Positions 15,579 through 17,477 of a DNA stretch of 17,477 nucleotides are shown here, piece after piece. Location: NCBI GenBank assembly GCA_945900705.1, contig CAMDKJ010000017.1:1-17477 (forward strand). Reading direction: 5' to 3'. How positions within the stretch are numbered: position 1 is the first letter of the stretch; the number at the start of each line of letters is the position of its first letter. Source of the stretch: Bifidobacterium breve. Lineage in GTDB: Bacteria > Actinomycetota > Actinomycetes > S36-B12. The position numbers were made by a program, and so were the translations under genes. The notes beneath the pieces were generated by a model, which worked only from the letters and a program-made list of their open reading frames with translations, did not search any database and was not told the DNA's origin.

Positions 15579-16646
15579 TCATCCGACCACGACGAGTTCG
15601 CGCGCCAGTTCAGTAAGGACCCGGCTTTCCTTCGACTCCACCACCAAGGTGTCTTCGATCCGCACACCACCTTGATCTGGTAAGTAGATACCAGGCTCGA
15701 TGGTTACCGGGGTGTTGGGTGAAAGGGTACCCGTAGACCGGGCATTGATCATCGGTGCCTCATGAATCTCCAAACCCACCCCGTGGCCGAGCCCGTGACC
15801 AAATTCACGGCCGTACCCCGCGTCCTCAATTATCGATCGGGCCGCCGCGTCAATGGTCTTGAGCGGCACCGCGGATGCACAGGCCTTTGCCCCTGCCAAT
15901 TGGGCCGCGGCCACTAACCCGTAAATTTCTAACTGCCACGGCTCCGAATCTGCGCCGACGAGCACCGTGCGTGTCATGTCGGCGTGATAACCCGCCACCA
16001 TGGCACCGGCGTCAATGACCAAGAGATCGCCACTGGCTAAGACTCGTGACGTAGGCTGATGGTGCGGGATCGCCGAGTTCGAACCGGTGGCCACTATGGT
16101 CTCAAAAGCTCGATCTTCGGCTCCGAGTTCACCGAATAACTGCTCGAGTCGTCGTGCGGCATAAATCTCGGTCATGCCCACTCGAAGTTCGCGAAGTAAC
16201 TGCGCCATGGCCTTTGCGGTGATTACACCGGCCCGGGTGAGCAACTCAATTTCTTGGGGATCTTTTATGACCCGCAGCTGCTCGATCAAACCTGAGGTGG
16301 CTACAACCGACAGTAACTTCCGGAGTTCACGCTCAAGCAACACCGGAATCTGATCTTCAACCCCGATGGAGGATAGGCCCTCACCCGCTAATCGCGCCAC
16401 CAAGGCAATGGCACAGGATCGATCCTGGTGCACTGGAAGGTCCGGGCACTCACGTCCAACTTGAGTTTGATAACGGCCGTCGGTGCATATTAGGTCGCGA
16501 CTTGGATCATCGCGCGACACGAACAGTGCGGCATTACTGCCACTGAACCCACTCAGGTATCTGATATTTGGCAGCACGGTAACAAGTAGCCCAAGTATGT
16601 CAGCACTCATCAACTTTCTTAGCGCATCGCGGCGAGCAACCGACAT
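15579..16646 (-). CDS. pepQ: Xaa-Pro aminopeptidase / M24 metallopeptidase
   Basis: Cytoplasmic di-metal peptidase cleaving peptides with proline in the second position, 355 residues from ATG 16646. The N-terminal creatinase-type domain (about 1-125, with YLSGFSGSNAALFV) is followed by the pita-bread catalytic domain. The metal ligands are Asp212 and Asp223 in VIDAGAMVAGYHADMTRT, a His in the GHGLGHGVG stretch (about 283-291), Glu317 in IEPGIYL and Glu331 in VRIEDT. The ATG is preferred over an in-frame TTG one codon upstream because AGGTG lies five bases before it. The gene is in the aro-efp operon, eight bases after aroQ. Whether it is an aminopeptidase P or a prolidase cannot be settled by eye; actinobacterial annotation uses pepQ at this locus. 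Confidence 0.93.
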   Translation of the reverse strand: MSVARRDALRKLMSADILGLLVTVLPNIRYLSGFSGSNAALFVSRDDPSRDLICTDGRYQTQVGRECPDLPVHQDRSCAIALVARLAGEGLSSIGVEDQIPVLLERELRKLLSVVATSGLIEQLRVIKDPQEIELLTRAGVITAKAMAQLLRELRVGMTEIYAARRLEQLFGELGAEDRAFETIVATGSNSAIPHHQPTSRVLASGDLLVIDAGAMVAGYHADMTRTVLVGADSEPWQLEIYGLVAAAQLAGAKACASAVPLKTIDAAARSIIEDAGYGREFGHGLGHGVGLEIHEAPMINARSTGTLSPNTPVTIEPGIYLPDQGGVRIEDTLVVESKESRVLTELARELVVVG

Positions 16647-16654
16647 CAATACAC

Positions 16655-17095
16655 CTAGCCCTTGGTCATGCGCGCAACAGCATGTAGGGCAAGTCGGTAC
16701 GACTCAATGCCAAATCCAGCAATGACCCCGTCAGCGACCCCAGAAATAACCGAAGTCTGTCGAAACTCCTCGCGTGCCGCTGGGTTAGATAGATGAACTT
16801 CAATTAGTGGCGATTCGACCAAAGCACAGGCGTCGCGAAGCGCATAGGAATAATGCGTGAACGCGGCCGGATTAATAATCACTGGAGAATTTGCATCTGC
16901 GGCCTCGTGTAACCAACCAATTAACTCGGCTTCATCATTGCTCTGACGCACATCGGCGGCCAAACCCAGGGTGAGCGCCTCGGCGGTACATAGCGCGACT
17001 AAGTCGGCAAAAGTGGCCGTGCCGTAAATAGCGGGCTCGCGCGTACCTAGTCGATCTAAATTCGGACCGTTTAAGATTAATACGCTGGCAGCCAT
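16655..17095 (-). CDS. aroQ: Type II 3-dehydroquinate dehydratase
   Basis: Third step of the shikimate pathway, converting 3-dehydroquinate to 3-dehydroshikimate. The 146-residue protein matches the dodecameric type II family throughout: LILNGPNLDRLGTREPAIYG (in two parts: Arg19 and catalytic Tyr24), QSNDEAELI (51-59), INPAAFTHYSYALRD (Asn75, His81), EVHLSNPAAREEFR (His101, Arg108, Arg112) and GVIAGFGIESYRLAL near the end. All active-site residues that I know from the mycobacterial enzyme are present. In the loop NPGAYTH of most relatives, this one has NPAAFTH (Gly to Ala, Tyr to Phe), a mild change. It lies nine bases after the aroB stop, within the operon. Confidence 0.96.
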   Translation of the reverse strand: MAASVLILNGPNLDRLGTREPAIYGTATFADLVALCTAEALTLGLAADVRQSNDEAELIGWLHEAADANSPVIINPAAFTHYSYALRDACALVESPLIEVHLSNPAAREEFRQTSVISGVADGVIAGFGIESYRLALHAVARMTKG

Positions 17096-17104
17096 GACGT
17101 GAGC

Positions 17105-17477
17105 CTACGCGGTTACCGCCTCGTAGGCCGCCAACAGCAGCTCTGGGTCGGGACCCGCCCACTCGACCGGGTGCCCGATCCCCGTCAAGATGACGAAACG
17201 GAGCATGGTGCCCCGGGCCTTTTTATCCACCTGCATGGCCGCCAACAACTGCTCCCAGCGGCCTGACACATAGCTGGTGGGCAGCCCGAGTGAGCCCAAA
17301 ATTTCACGGTGGGTGGCAACCGCGGCTTCCCCTAGTCGGCCACCAAGCCTGGCCAGCTCAGCGACGTAGATCATGCCTACCGAGATGGCTTCACCGTGTC
17401 GCCAGCGGTAATCCTCGACCCGCTCGATTGCGTGCCCAAAAGTATGGCCGTAGTTAAGGACTTCGCGGCCGAGGGCC
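17105..17477 (-). CDS. aroB: 3-dehydroquinate synthase, C-terminal part (cut by edge)
   Basis: Second step of the shikimate pathway (DAHP to 3-dehydroquinate, NAD and metal dependent). The reading frame is open to the right edge. Reading in from codon 17476, it shows ALGREVLNYGHTFGHAIE, which holds a metal-binding His of the family, and then RHGEAISVGM. The C-terminal helical domain follows to the stop at 17105. About 124 residues are present; a full AroB is roughly 350-370, so two thirds lie outside the window. The first in-frame ATG (17374) is internal and not the start. It is the first gene in view of the aroB-aroQ-pepQ-efp-nusB operon. Confidence 0.95.
   Translation of the reverse strand, partial: ALGREVLNYGHTFGHAIERVEDYRWRHGEAISVGMIYVAELARLGGRLGEAAVATHREILGSLGLPTSYVSGRWEQLLAAMQVDKKARGTMLRFVILTGIGHPVEWAGPDPELLLAAYEAVTA

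Overview
The window comes from a chromosome of a free-living actinobacterium (Actinomycetia-like). Support comes from the gene content and order (polA-rpsA-coaE; aroB-aroQ-Xaa-Pro peptidase-efp-nusB; a PdtaR-type REC-ANTAR regulator beside a Liv transporter), an rpsA with four S1 domains, a DNA polymerase I with a degenerate proofreading domain and Tyr in the O helix, an EF-P with a PGKGP loop, GTG/TTG starts, and several start codons placed just downstream of a -10 box (leaderless mRNAs). GC content by eye is moderate to fairly high. I cannot name the genus. I see no mobile element, phage gene or CRISPR array, and no gene-free stretch longer than about 300 bases.

Layout. Bases 1-4959 are on the minus strand: polA, then rpsA, then coaE, which runs off the left edge. 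They cover DNA repair and replication, translation initiation and coenzyme A synthesis. A 68-bp divergent gap carries apparently leaderless promoters for polA and for a small hotdog thioesterase on the plus strand. Bases 5510-9547 hold livH-livM-livG-livF on the plus strand. These genes are tightly coupled or overlapping and encode the two permeases and two ATPases of a branched-chain amino-acid-type ABC importer. The LivH protein has an unusual exported beta-sandwich-like domain at its N-terminus. The cognate lipoprotein livK lies convergent on the minus strand (9794-11131). The gap between them carries two strong inverted repeats, at least one of which looks like a bidirectional terminator. 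Upstream of livK, on the same strand, is a response regulator with an RNA-binding ANTAR domain. Divergent from it is a tRNA gene with anticodon CAA (Leu) but a short class I variable loop.

Bases 12135-17477 are again on the minus strand: a Prx5-type peroxiredoxin, a secreted TAP-like alpha/beta-hydrolase peptidase with its own apparent leaderless promoter, then (in transcription order) aroB (cut by the right edge), aroQ, a Xaa-Pro peptidase, efp and nusB in a compact operon. The first two are shikimate-pathway enzymes, and EF-P relieves ribosome stalling at proline runs.

Most of the window is conserved housekeeping DNA. The items that merit a second look are the LivH fusion, the class I tRNA-Leu(CAA), the repeated '-10 box, six bases, start codon' arrangement, the long hairpin after livF, and the joining of two gene blocks that are far apart in Mycobacterium and Streptomyces as I recall them. 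I did not find convincing evidence of an entirely new system.
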